A DNA stretch of 64,000 nucleotides from Taudactylus pleione (Eukaryota; Chordata; Amphibia; Anura; Myobatrachidae): positions 1,736,001 through 1,800,000 of the forward strand of contig JAUIMM010000484.1 of assembly GCA_031769625.1 (NCBI GenBank), given 5' to 3'. Positions 10,558 to 21,397 of this stretch are shown in pieces. Position 1 is the stretch's first letter; the number at the start of each line of letters is the position of its first letter. The notes beneath the pieces are model-generated. The model did not search any database and was not told the DNA's origin. It saw nothing but the letters and a program-made list of their open reading frames with translations. The translations under genes and the position numbers were made by a program.

Positions 10558-10733
10558 GTGGGAGAGATGTATCAAATCTTGGAGTGAGATAAAGTGGAGA
10601 AGTTGCTCATAGCAACCAATCTGCTTCTAACTAAATTTTTTTCTAGCACAGCCTGTAAAATGACAGAAGCTGATTGGTTGGTATGGACAACTTCTCCACT
10701 ATATCTCACTCTAAGATTTGATAAATCTCCCCC
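10558..10733. mobile_element. Palindromic MITE
   Basis: GGGAGAGATGTATCAAATCT on the left matches the reverse complement of AGATTTGATAAATCTCCCCC on the right. The inverted match runs inward for about 65 bp through GTGGAGAAGTTG and CAACCAATC/GATTGGTTGG. The whole 176-bp unit is nearly one hairpin. Similar MITEs with CCAATCAG/CTGATTGGTTG cores are at 48587-48752 and 51550-51724. No coding capacity and no clear TSD. Confidence 0.75.
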
Positions 10734-12978
10734 AATATGTTACACTTGGGTTATATTGTAACTAGACTACTTATATCAGGTATAGATATACCTCCTAACA
10801 TATCAGGAACACATACAATATTGGCCACACATTGATGTACTAGCCACACACTGAACTGCTCGTTCATACATTTCAAAGATATTCCCCTATTTATTTAGAT
10901 AAATTTACTGAATGCTTTACTGAGAGTTATGGTGTAAATTTATCTACAAGTTACAATAATTGTGGACTCTAGCCAAGAAGGAGGATCGGGAAAGTGGCTG
11001 ATTTATAAGGATGACACCTTTTTTTCTCTGGGCCCCTACATGAAGGAGTTACAGTTGCCAATTGTATGAGGAATCCTGACAATCATTACAAAAAAAAAGC
11101 TTTATTATTTAAATAAATTATTATTTTATGAATTAGAGGTTTTAAATTTTTCATCATAATTATTATTTTTATTAAATCACTGCAAAACTGTGCTTAACTG
11201 CAGAGACTGCCCTGATACACTATATGTGCTGCCCAACTATATGTTTTGGCAAATTGCTGTGATAAATGATTTTGGAGAAAGGGGCCTATTGATAAATATG
11301 CCCCATTGTTTGTTATATTTAACATAAAGGGGTCTATTCATCATTATCTTGCAACAAAGCCTATTTTTGCAAGTGGCGGGGCTTGTTCACCCTATGATAA
11401 ATAGATCCCATAATAATAGTCACAGGAAAATTCCAGATATTTATTAACCTCAATTTATTTTATATGTAAGATTGTTTTTGTATAAAAATGACATTATTAA
11501 AAAAAAATATTTGAAGTTTTACCATATGTTGGAATATAAATATGAAAATACATCATATTGTTTTCAGATAAATTATATCTGTGTAACTTTATTTTAAAAC
11601 CAATTACATTATTCTTATTAAATCAAGTGTCCATGTTTGTATCTTGTTTTTGTTGCCTATTGAGAATTTACCACATTAATCCTAACATGGCTCTGTCCCC
11701 ACAATCACTGGATCTTATCTCAGAATTTAAAAATATTCAAGATGGTGCCTGACAGGCAGATTTCTCTGCGCAGATAATAATTATAAACAGCATGTGTCTC
11801 ATTCTAAATGGCAGGGTTAGGACACTGGTGCACATCAGATCTGTCATTTCCAGCACTTTTACTATTTTTTGACATTGCTTATTCATCATTAATAATTAAT
11901 GTCTTATTATCTGGATGAGTGAAGCAGAAATGCACCAAGGCTGAAATGAAAGTGCCTGGGTAAAAGCAATTTCATTTTGGTGAATTACTTATTTTAGGGG
12001 TTCAAAAGGTTAAATTTCTGTGAAGAACAAAAAAATACAGTCATTTGTTAAACAATATTTTATTTTTTGCAAATTAAATTGTAAATTCTACAGAAAAAAA
12101 CACTGTCTAATTCATCCCATAAAATGATCTGGAAAGCAGTGGTAATAACCACAGCAGAAAGCTGCACAAGAAACAAAGCATTCTACTCATCAGTACATTT
12201 GTGTAAAGAAAGGCATAGCAACTCTCTCACAGATTAACATACTGCAACCGTTAAAAACTAACTTAAAAATGAGCCACATATTTCTAAGCTATAATGTAAC
12301 TGTAACATACTGTTTGTAAAACAAGCAACACATACAATTGCACATTGCTTTTTTAAAAACATTTTTTTTTTCAGAAAAAACTATTAGTGTTCGAATATAT
12401 TAATATTTTCTTATGAATTGTTCCCACTTGGAAAGCGCTACGGAATATGTTGGTACTAAACGTTGTGTGCACTAAAATATATTTTTAAAGCCTGCAGGTG
12501 GCAGTATTGCTATTGCTGAATATGTATATCTAAATCACAATAACGTGCAGGTACACACCAGCAGTGTGAGTACTGGATGGACACGAATTTAAGGCAATAA
12601 ATCTGTTTTGCTTTCAATTTAGACAGACATGAGTGCTTTGGGTGGGTTCCTTATTCTATTAACCCTATTTGCATTGTCGGTTGAGCAAAGATTGAACATA
12701 TCATGGAAGGTGTGTACAATTTCTGAAAGTGATGTCTTGATAACGTTTCTTGTTTAAGCATACACTGCATTAATTTGCTTAGAAATAAACATATCAGTTT
12801 AAAAATTAAGCACATTAATTTATTAACCACTTTCCTGGTCTTTCCCTGACACTGTTGCATCTGATGCAACTGTGTCAGAGAAGCCTGGAAGTTAATCTTC
12901 TGACAGCCGCCGAACTCAGTACATCCGGTTTGCCACTCATGTCAACCTCCCCTTAGCCCCCTCCTGCTGGCCGGGCTA
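10734..12978. other. Unique-looking AT-rich DNA
   Basis: No coding region recognised. It contains the 82-bp TIR element at 11329-11410 and an L2 tail fragment at 12430-12466. The stretch 11700-12010 has a balanced, non-repetitive texture with homeodomain-like ATTAATAATTAATG and reads like candidate conserved noncoding sequence. That last point is a guess from texture only. Confidence 0.35.
11329..11410. mobile_element. 82-bp miniature TIR element
   Basis: The left end GGGGTCTATTCATCA is matched by the right end TGATAAATAGATCCC as an inverted repeat of about 15 bp with one or two mismatches. The short interior includes AAGTGGCGGGGCTTG. It has the design of the 'GGGCCTATTTATCA' type MITEs; 20234-20698 and 56139-57073 have similar tips. 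Confidence 0.5.
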
Positions 12979-12980
12979 CA

Positions 12981-13254
12981 GCCGTAACTAGACTTTTTGG
13001 TGTCCTGTGCCAGAAAGAGCATTGGCGGCCCCTTATTTTTTAAATGAGGAGATAACAGTCCCAAAAAAGGGGCATTGCCTCATGAGGAAGGGCCAGGGAA
13101 GGGATAAGGGAGGTCAGGAGAAGCTGGGCATAAAATAAGAGGAAGCTACAAGTGAAAATGATAATAAACAGAAAACTGACAGGCCTGAACAGCGCCCCCT
13201 GCCCTGCGGTGCACTGTGCCATGGTACAGGTCGCACCACCCTAGTTACGGCCCT
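12981..13254. mobile_element. Short nonautonomous hAT, 8-bp TSD GGGCTACA
   Basis: GGGCTACA occurs at 12973-12980 and 13255-13262, immediately outside an inverted pair GCCGTAACTAG and CTAGTTACGGC. The right tip read inward is AGGGCCGTAACTAGGG, the usual tip of a hAT family. An 8-bp duplication and this tip support hAT. The interior is nonautonomous. Confidence 0.75.
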
Positions 13255-13262
13255 GGGCTACA

Positions 13263-13558
13263 GAGAATGGGGTCGAATCTAAAAGAGTCGCCCACTCCCA
13301 ACTGACGAAAGACAGATAGTCTTCCTGCAGCCCTAACTCAAAGAGTTCACGGCATCCATGGATGGCTATCCACTCCCACCCATATGGTGATTGGTGATCC
13401 TAACAAGATCGTCCACAGTCTGCTCTGGGCACTCCTCACATTTCCCTCTCCCGGGCAGCACAGCAGCATCATAAATAGCAACCCCTAGACCCCTAGGAAT
13501 GGCTACCCTTTGCTCCTGATTGTTCTTCAGTTTAAAAAAAAAGACCTGTGTAACACAT
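13263..13558. other. Anonymous DNA
   Basis: No coding region, RNA gene or repeat ends recognised. Confidence 0.35.
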
Positions 13559-13595
13559 TTATATATATAAATATATGTGTGTGTGTATAAAAATA

Positions 13596-13634
<39 letters not shown>
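13559..13634. repeat. TA/TG microsatellite
   Basis: Runs of TATATA with a short GTGTGTGTG inside, ending in an uninterrupted TA tract at about 13599-13633. Confidence 0.95.
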
Positions 13635-13638
<4 letters not shown>

Positions 13639-13654
13639 CATTTCTGAATAACCA

Positions 13655-13882
13655 TTTTTCAGCTGTGCAGGGCAGGAACGGAAGGGGTGTGGTTACATCT
13701 CATGGGAGCATGCCGCGAGTTACAGGGGCCTGGCCTCGCAGCACGCCCCCCTCTGTCAGTATCTCGGCCAAGGCAGAGCTGCTGGCCCAGGGTTTTACGC
13801 CGGCCCGGCCCATCTTGCTATTGACCCCCCCTGGCATTTGCCAGAAATGCCAGATGGACTGCACGGCCCTCGTGCAGGGTTT
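13655..13882. mobile_element. Decayed hAT end fragment
   Basis: CTGGCATTTGCCAGAAATGC followed by CAGATGGACTGCACGGCCCT resembles the terminal region of a hAT family whose tip reads CAGGGCCGGACTGG. GCCGGCCCGGCCC lies just inside. The other end and a TSD were not found. Confidence 0.3.
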
Positions 13883-13963
13883 TATGTTTATCAAACCCAT
13901 CCAATTGTTGATGAATCATTTTGTCTGCTCAGGAGCTTTAGGAAAACATCCCCATTACAAATG

Positions 13964-15497
13964 CAAAAAATGTGTAGGTGGAATGGCGCTAGATACACAT
14001 TACAACATAAAAACAATGTAATCATAAATAATTTTATAAGATGCAAAAATTCAATGACAATAGTACTGATGCAACAAATAAGAATACAATATTGAAACAT
14101 GTAAAAATAATGTCTCTACGACCATGAATAGGTGAGATAAATAAAACAGAAATAACCTGTAGCAACTGCAACAATCATGTATAAGGCTGTATAAAGTTCC
14201 ATACAGGGAGAAAATGAACCTCCAAATATAGGTGGGTGTTAATGCCAGTAGGCAGCCATGTGAAAAATAATGGTAGGGTACCCTAAAAATGTAACTGTAG
14301 ATATGTCTGGGTGGTCACTGGACCGCTCTCAGCAATAGTGGCTCATGCTCACCCCTTGAACGTGATGTGGGATAAGTCCAGAAACGAGTGCGGTGGCAGT
14401 CTGGAGTGGAGATGGGCTGATGCACGGCTGGATGTGCTGGGGACTGGATGAAAGTGCGGATGCACAAATAAAAGCACTGGAGCTGTGAACTGTGCGGCAC
14501 AGCGGCGTGTGATCACCGCCGGGATGTAGGTGGACTCAGCAATGAGGCAGCTCTCTCCAATGATGGATGGCCGAACTCCCGATGGTCTCTGACTTTCTCC
14601 AGAGATATGTTAGCAGCGTGTGGATGGCTCCTCCCCGAGTCCTGGTTGAGTTCTCACAGGACTGGAACACCAGCCGCAGCCGAGCCTTGCGAGCCGTCCA
14701 CACGCTGCTAACATCTCTCTGGAGAGAGTCAGAGACCATCGGGAGTTCGGCCATCCATCATTGGAGAGAGCTGCCTCATTGCTGAGTCCACCTACATCCC
14801 GGCGGTGATCACACGCCGCTGTGCCGCACAGTTCACAGCTCCAGTGCTTTTATTTGTGCATCCGCACTTTCATCCAGTCCCCAGCACATCCAGCCGTGCA
14901 TCAGCCCATCTCCACTCCAGACTGCCACCGCACTCGTTTCTGGACTTATCCCACATCACGTTCAAGGGGTGAGCATGAGCCACTATTGCTGAGAGCGGTT
15001 CAGTGACCACCCAGACATATCTACAGTTACATTTTTAGGGTACCCTACCATTATTTTTCACATGGCTGCCTACTGGCATTAACACCCACCTATATTTGGA
15101 GGTTCATTTTCTCCCTGTATGGAACTTTATACAGCCTTATACATGATTGTTGCAGTTGCTACAGGTTATTTCTGTTTTATTTATCTCACCTATTCATGGT
15201 CGTAGAGACATTATTTTTACATGTTTCAATATTGTATTCTTATTTGTTACATCAGTACTATTGTCATTGAATTTTTGCATCTTATAAAATGATTTATGAT
15301 TACATTGTTTTTATGTTGTAATGTGTTTCTAGCGCCATTCCACCTACACATTTTTTGCAGTTTTCTGGCACATTTTGTGCCTATTGGGAGTGGTGGCTTA
15401 CTCCCAGGTGGAGGGCAGCTTCCTACACATTTGTAATCCATTATTCCAATTACTGATATACACCCCTTTGTGGCGCTTGGTCCTTTTGTGTATTTTT
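13964..15497. mobile_element. Insertion built on a 1.4 kb palindrome, 16-bp TSD
   Basis: ATCCCCATTACAAATG occurs at 13948-13963 and 15498-15513, a 16-bp target duplication. Inside, 13962-14627 and 14694-15359 are inverted copies about 660-670 bp long, centred at 14660.5, with very few mismatches. Both arms encode the same 61-residue open frame, which shows how alike they are; that frame is not a gene. The loop of about 66 bp contains its own small hairpin (AGTCCTG/CAGGACT). A right-hand tail (15360-15497) ends TTTGTGTATTTTT. The long variable-type TSD and one-sided T tail suggest retroelement integration, perhaps Penelope-like, but no coding region confirms it. Confidence 0.8.
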
Positions 15498-15513
15498 ATC
15501 CCCATTACAAATG

Positions 15514-15799
15514 TGCCATTGGTTGCATCCAGTGACAGAAAAAAGGGAAAATAAGTAATTTCAGTCACATTTTAGGCACTGGCCTCTCCTTCGACCCCCT
15601 TACTCAGTCCATCCTCCTCGGCATGCACAACATCGCAAGAATATGTCACTTCTTTACAGCAATATAAAAGTAGAAATGAGGGGACACGTGCTCAGCTCTC
15701 AATCCCGCTTAACTACACTCCCCACCACTTTCCTGATATGCATCCACTTGCAACCACTCCACATTGGTTAATATGGATTGGCCAGTCAATTCCAAAGAC
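15514..15799. other. Anonymous DNA
   Basis: Short interval between two insertions with no recognised coding or repeat ends. Confidence 0.3.
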
Positions 15800-15802
15800 A
15801 AA

Positions 15803-16296
15803 GGGCCTGATTCAGACCCGCTCGCAGGTCTGATGGGCATGTTTTTTTTTTCTCTGGCCGCTCGCTAAGCTGTGGGAGACCTCCCACAGCTTGTGCAAGC
15901 GGCCAGGAGGCCGTCGCGATTATCGCGAACATCGGCCTTGCGACGAGACCCTGTGGTAGGGGCTCAGCTACCACATGGCCGAGTGGACTTCCTGCTCTAA
16001 TAGAGCAGGAAGTCCACTACTGACATCAGTAATGATGTCAGTAGGGCTTCCCACAAATGCCAGGCGTTCCTAAGGGAACGCTTGCATTTGTGTTGCCACC
16101 CCCCCTCCCCGCCTACAAAAAGGAGCAAGCTGTCACTCACCATCGACAGCCACCCCATCTTGTAGCGAGCCTTGTAGCAACTGAGCTGCAGTCGCTGGAC
16201 GGGGCTCGCACACGCGCACACCGGCGTGTGCGCAGTGGGTGACCATCACCCCGCTTGCGAACGCTGTGCGCTTGCGAGCGGGTCTGAATCAGGACC
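15803..16296. mobile_element. PIF/Harbinger-type MITE, TSD AAA
   Basis: The left tip GGGCCTGATTCAGACCC and the right tip GGGTCTGAATCAGGACC are inverted repeats. AAA flanks both (15800-15802, 16297-16299). The interior has inverted pairs such as TAGAGCAGGAAGTCCACTAC with neighbouring GACATCAGTAATGATGTC. The same interior recurs at 37470-37975 and, in diverged form, at 53775-54305. The tips match the 8 kb Harbinger element at 11 or 12 of the first 14 positions. Confidence 0.8.
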
Positions 16297-16559
16297 AAAG
16301 TTCCACATTACTTTTACAATAATTAACACCTCCTTTATAATGAAATTAAAAATTAAGAGCATAATTTTCCACAATCGGGTTGATGCGGAGATGGGTAGGT
16401 CTCGTCACCAAATCGCAGATACCATTTGTATTAACTAAAATACCTGCAATTGCGACCATATGCAAAGTGGCAACTATATTCCGCCATGTTTTTAACCATT
16501 TAATGTATTTGCAGCAAACATTTGATTTGCTTTCCTCAGAGGCAGCCGTGTTTTATATA

Positions 16560-18210
16560 CAGTCAGGTGCATAAATATTGGGACATTGACAGAATTTTCA
16601 TATTTTGGCCTCTATTCACCACCACAATGGCTTTGAAATGAAACAAACAAGATGTGCTTTAACTGCAGACTTTCAGATTTAATTTGAGGGTAATTACATC
16701 CAAATCAGGTGAACGGTGTAGGAATTACAACGGTTTCTATATGTGCCTCCCACTTTTTAAGGGGCCAAAAGTAATGGGACAAACTAAACAATCCTAAATC
16801 TAACTTTCACTTTTTAATACTTTGTTGCAAATCCTTTGCAGGCAATTACAGCCTGAAGTCTGGAACGCATAGACATCACCAGACGCTGGGTTTCATCCCT
16901 GGTGATGCTCTGCCAGGCCTCTACTGCAAATGTCTTCAGTTCCTGCTTGTTCTTGGGGCATTTTCCCTTCAGTTTTGTCTTCATCAAGTGAAATGCATGC
17001 TCAATCGGATTCAGGTCAGGGGATTGACTTGGCCATTGCATAACATTCCACTTTTTAGCCTTAAAAAACTCTTTGGTTGCTTTTGCAGTATGCTTCAGGT
17101 CATTGTCCATCTGCACTGTGGAGCGCCGTCCAATGAGTTCAGAAGCATTTGACTGAATATGAGTATATAATATTGCCCGAAACACTTCAGAATTCATTCT
17201 ACTGCTTTTGTCAGCAGTCACATCATCAATAAATACAAGGGAACCAGTTCCATTGGCAGCCATACATGCCCACGCCATGACACTACCACCACCATGCTTC
17301 ACTGATGAGGTAGTATGCTTTGGATCATGAGCAGTTCCTTTCCTTCTCCATATTCTTCTCTTCCCATCACTCTGGTACAAGTTGATCTTTGTCGCATCAG
17401 TCCATAGGATGTTGTTCCAGAACTGTAATGGCTTTTTTAGATGTTGTTTGGCAAACTCTAATCTGGTCTTCCTGTTTTTGAGGCTTACCAATGGTTTACA
17501 TCTTGTGATGAACCCTCTATATTCACTCTTGTGAAGTCTTCTCTTGATTGTTGACTTTGACACATATACACCTACCTCCTGGAGAGTGTTCTTGATTTGG
17601 CCAACTGTTGTGAAGGGATTTTTCTTCACCAGGGAAATAATTCTTCTGTCATCCACCACAGTTGTTTTCCGTGGTCTTCCGGGTCTTTTGGTGTTGCTGA
17701 GCTCTCCGATGCGTTCTTTCTTTTTAAGAATGTTCCAAACAGTTGATTTGGCCACACCTAATGTTTTTGCTATCTCTCTGATGGGTTTGATTTGATTTTT
17801 CAGCCTAATGATGGCTTGCTTCACTGATAGTGACAGCTCTTTGGATCTCATATTGAGAGTCGACAGCAACTGATTCCAAATGCAAATGTCACACCTAGAA
17901 TCAACTCCAGACCTTTTACCTGCTTAATTGATAATGAAATAACGAGGGAATAGCCCACACCTGTCCATGAAATAGCTTTTGAGTTGATAGTCCCATTACT
18001 TTTGGCCCCTTAAAAAGTGGGATGCACATATAGAAACCGTTGTAATTCCTACACCGTTCACCTGATTTGGATGTAATTACCCTCAAATTAAATCCGAAAG
18101 TCTGCAGTTAAAGCACATTTTGTTTGTTTCATTTCAAAGCCATTGTGGTGGTGAAAAGAGGCCAAAAAATGAAAATTCTGTCAGTGTCCCAATATTTATG
18201 CACCTGACTG
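16560..18210 (-). mobile_element. Complete Tc1-like transposon with 221-bp TIRs
   Basis: CAGTCAGGTGCATAAATATT begins the left end and its inverse ends the right end. TA lies directly outside each end (16558-16559, 18211-18212). The inverted repeats span 16560-16780 and 17990-18210, both 221 bp, and differ at only a handful of positions. One intact minus-strand transposase gene lies between. Near-identical TIRs, a TA duplication and an unbroken ORF indicate a young, possibly still mobile, copy of 1651 bp. Confidence 0.95.
16814..17869 (-). CDS. Tc1-like DD34E transposase, intact
   Basis: This 351-residue protein cuts and rejoins the transposon ends. Residues 1-60 hold a helix-turn-helix (about 18-50: VKQAIIRLKN...REIAKTLGVAKSTV), followed by the GRPRK motif at 64-68 and a second HTH region to about 115. 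The catalytic triad is D158 in WTDATK, D255 in QMDNDLKHTAK and E290 in SPDLNPIEH. There are exactly 34 residues between the last two, the Tc1 signature. HGGGSVMAW at about 192-200 is the glycine-rich box. The length is normal for Tc1 (340-350). There are two near starts, at codon 1 and at codon 7 (MRSKELS); the second fits the family better. No stops or frameshifts. Confidence 0.95.
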   Translation of the reverse strand: MLSTLNMRSKELSLSVKQAIIRLKNQIKPIREIAKTLGVAKSTVWNILKKKERIGELSNTKRPGRPRKTTVVDDRRIISLVKKNPFTTVGQIKNTLQEVGVYVSKSTIKRRLHKSEYRGFITRCKPLVSLKNRKTRLEFAKQHLKKPLQFWNNILWTDATKINLYQSDGKRRIWRRKGTAHDPKHTTSSVKHGGGSVMAWACMAANGTGSLVFIDDVTADKSSRMNSEVFRAILYTHIQSNASELIGRRSTVQMDNDLKHTAKATKEFFKAKKWNVMQWPSQSPDLNPIEHAFHLMKTKLKGKCPKNKQELKTFAVEAWQSITRDETQRLVMSMRSRLQAVIACKGFATKY

Positions 18211-18212
18211 TA

Positions 18213-20233
18213 TGTCCGTATTCATTCCAGGTTCTCGAAACACTGTTGAGATGACTACTGGTTGGATTGTGCCATTATGTGACATTTGCATTAAGAAGAA
18301 CTGAATACAGACGTGTCCTCATACACCCGGCATTTATACACTATATGGCGCGAGACGCCTGGCGCAACTGAGACGCTCTGAGAGGTGTAGCCAACTGTCT
18401 TTTTCTTTACAATTTGCATGTTATTTGCATTGGAGATGCAGCGAAACACCACTGAAAGTGTACTAGGGACACTGGGCTGTGACTTTAACCGCACAGGAAT
18501 TCATTTTAAACACGTACAAAGTTGCAGATGAAGCACAACGGAACTTGGAGTGAGAAAGAGCCACGGCCGCTGTGTCATAGCACTTTGTATACAGATTAAG
18601 ACTCATTGGCACAAGATATAGAAATGTCGCACATCAAATTGATCAGTGCAATCTAGCAAAGTAGTTTTGTCGCTTCTAGTTGTTTTATATATGCAAATAA
18701 GACACAAAAACGCTCTGTGCTGCTGCCTGGGACCTGCGCACAGAAAGGGGCTGTTTGGCACGACTAAAGCCACAGTGTTTTAAGACATATCTGTATAAAT
18801 GAATTACATTTATACCCTCTTTCTTTCTCTACACCTGGCATTGATTCATCCCCTCTTTCATTTATTATCCACAATGTTTCACTTTTGTAGAGCTGTCTGT
18901 GCCTGGCTTCCGAATTATCTCTCCTAGGCTGTAGGTCTATTTAGACAAGTGGAAATTGTTTTTCCCAGGTTTGGAGGGACATTGCGGAAAATCAGCAGAT
19001 AGGAGCCGTTGTGATGGTCGTACGTGTGCATTATGGAATGATGGAGATGTTTGTCAGGTGCACAGCTAAAATAACGAAGCTTAAATTCTTAGTAAATTGT
19101 TTAGGTCTCAAAGGCCGCAGATACCTAAAATGTAATGATAGGTCTACAATATGGGACGGCGCCATTCAGACAGCTTATCCATTCTGTTAATTAGGTTCTG
19201 TGCTGCATGTAATTCACTGGTGGCAGCGGAACATCACAGCACGTCAGACACACATAGAGTTACTGTAGCTCCCAATGGATTAGATATTTCTGACACGCAA
19301 ACACTAGTGGCTGCTTAACAGCCCTCCAGGCTGATGGGTTGGAAGTCCTCCAGTACTTGCTAGAACACAGCACAAAAAGTCATCTTTACTATACATCCTT
19401 CAAAACAATCTGAGTTATTTTAAGCATCTTTACTCCTACAGTATCTATTCTGTGCAGAATATTGTGTGATTTGAAAAAACTAAGGTGTTTTTTAAATGAA
19501 TAGTGTTATTCTCCACCCCTGAAAATAAACATTAGCTGTTATATATAATATATTATTACTATTATTTTATATTATATTCTAACTATTGTAGTGATAAAAT
19601 AATCTTAATTTGCGGTGATAAATTATTACATTTATAACCTGTTGTTGGGATTAGTTACTGGATGATGGAAATCCTAATACCTTGAAAGCTTTCAGTGAGT
19701 TATTTAGTTATTTCTAATATGTCTTCATTAAACATAACAACCATACAAGTTAAATGCTATGAAAGCTACAGATAATGCCATTAAGTAATTTCTCATAACA
19801 CTGTACATGGAATTATTTCCCATGTTGTACTCTTTCAGGTTTTTGAACACTAACAATGCATCATTCTTTTATTATGATTTAAATATTGCCACTGTATGTA
19901 ATATAGTCATATTTCACATTAACAATCTATAATGTCTTTATGGAGCAAATGATTTTTCTTGCAGTATGTCCCGTATCAGTTGCATTCATGGCTTGGTAAA
20001 TGCTGTGAAACTGGACTTTCATTAATATTCAGAGTGAGCACAGAATGGATCATAAATGCAAAGCTAAAGAAAATGCTGCATTTAAAACCTGCCAGCATCC
20101 ATTTCAAGCAGTGAACGCTGCTTGGAATGAAAGAGATGGAACACATACAATGGGACCTATTCATCATCACTTCATTTCACAAAAACAGGTGAAAATACAC
20201 ATTTTCACCTGCAATTGCAAAAATTAAGTTATC
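18213..20233. other. Unique-looking DNA, possible conserved noncoding
   Basis: No coding region or repeat ends are visible over about 2 kb, unusual for this window. The stretch 18780-19260 has a non-repetitive texture with TTCTGTTAATTAGG and similar motifs. The part 19980-20140 looks similar. It may hold ancestral regulatory sequence, but this rests only on the lack of repeat features. Confidence 0.3.
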
Positions 20234-20698
20234 GGGCTATTTATCAAGAAGGTAAAGCAGGAGATATCACAGATATCTCCTGCTTACCTTCCTTTTGCTG
20301 TATGGGGACAGTAGTCATCAAGCTCCGAAAATATAATATTTTCGGAGCTTGACTGCGGGAGCATTCGCCATCTTCAGATGGTGAATACTCCTTCTCCGGC
20401 ATCGCAAACCGCTCCTTCCCTATGGGAAGAAGGTTTGGGTTGTGAAGAGGGATCCTTTCGGATCCCTCTGCCCCTGTTCGGCTCCTTCCGCCGGATGTCT
20501 GGGCTTTTGTGTGCATGTGTGACCTGTAGATCGCGCATGCACAGTCCCATCACTGCTCCGAAAAGGAGCAGTGAAGCGGCTCGTGGGGATAGCTGATATC
20601 GCATCAGCTGTCACCGCGCCGGCAGTCGCGGCGAGTTAGGATGTTAATTATTGGGGTCCGTTCGGACCACGATAATTACCAATATGATTAATAGGCCC
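20234..20698. mobile_element. MITE with multiple internal hairpins
   Basis: The left tip GGGCTATTTATCA is inverted relative to the right tip TGATTAATAGGCCC. Several perfect hairpins lie inside: GCAGGAGATATC/GATATCTCCTGC near 20257-20283, GCTCCGAAAATAT/ATATTTTCGGAGC near 20322-20350, and GAGGGATCC/GGATCCCTC near 20446-20469. There is no coding capacity. It lies 56 bp left of the Harbinger element. Confidence 0.5.
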
Positions 20699-21397
20699 CT
20701 GAATGAGATGGCACAACCTGCTCGCATGACAAAAGCCTGTATGTACAAGACCTTGGCCCTCATTCAGACCCACTCGCAAGCAGGCGCACGTACGTTAGGC
20801 GTACATACAAAAATATTTAAATTCAATGGCTCGCTCGTATTTTCGTTCGCATCTAAAATTCCTCCCAAAACTCTGACGACCCCTCCTCTAACTAACGAGC
20901 GTACAAAATAGCGAGCGTACATCCCCGAAATGGCTTGAAAGGAACGCACGCACAAGTATAAACAGGAAGTGGCCTTGTCAGATGTCGATTACCTGCTCCT
21001 TTATTCTGCCTACCTCCATCAATCGTATCATGCCAATCAATGTATCAATTAGCTTAATTGTTTTTTTTTTTCAACACAATGCAAGAAACTTTACTCTTGT
21101 CCGTGTTTGTGTTTACCCGCAGAATACGTACGGATGAAACATTCGCTTTTATTGTTCAAAAAACATGTGAACCACAATTAAACAATTGTACTATTGCTGT
21201 GGATCCCCGCATATTTCCCTGGGTTCATTTCTTTATTTAAATTTGCTTACGCATGTCACTGCATCAAGCCTATCCTAACTCTCCAGAGATTTCTGGCCCT
21301 GTCGAACACATGACTCATACACTAACCAATAAAATTGCTCCTGTTAATTTCCAAAATACATTAGCCAATCAGAAAATTTTTACACACTTTATCAAAA

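Noticed and set aside
14315..15006. Two identical 61-codon ORFs on opposite strands
   Set aside because: Mirror images in the arms of the palindrome; no recognised domain.
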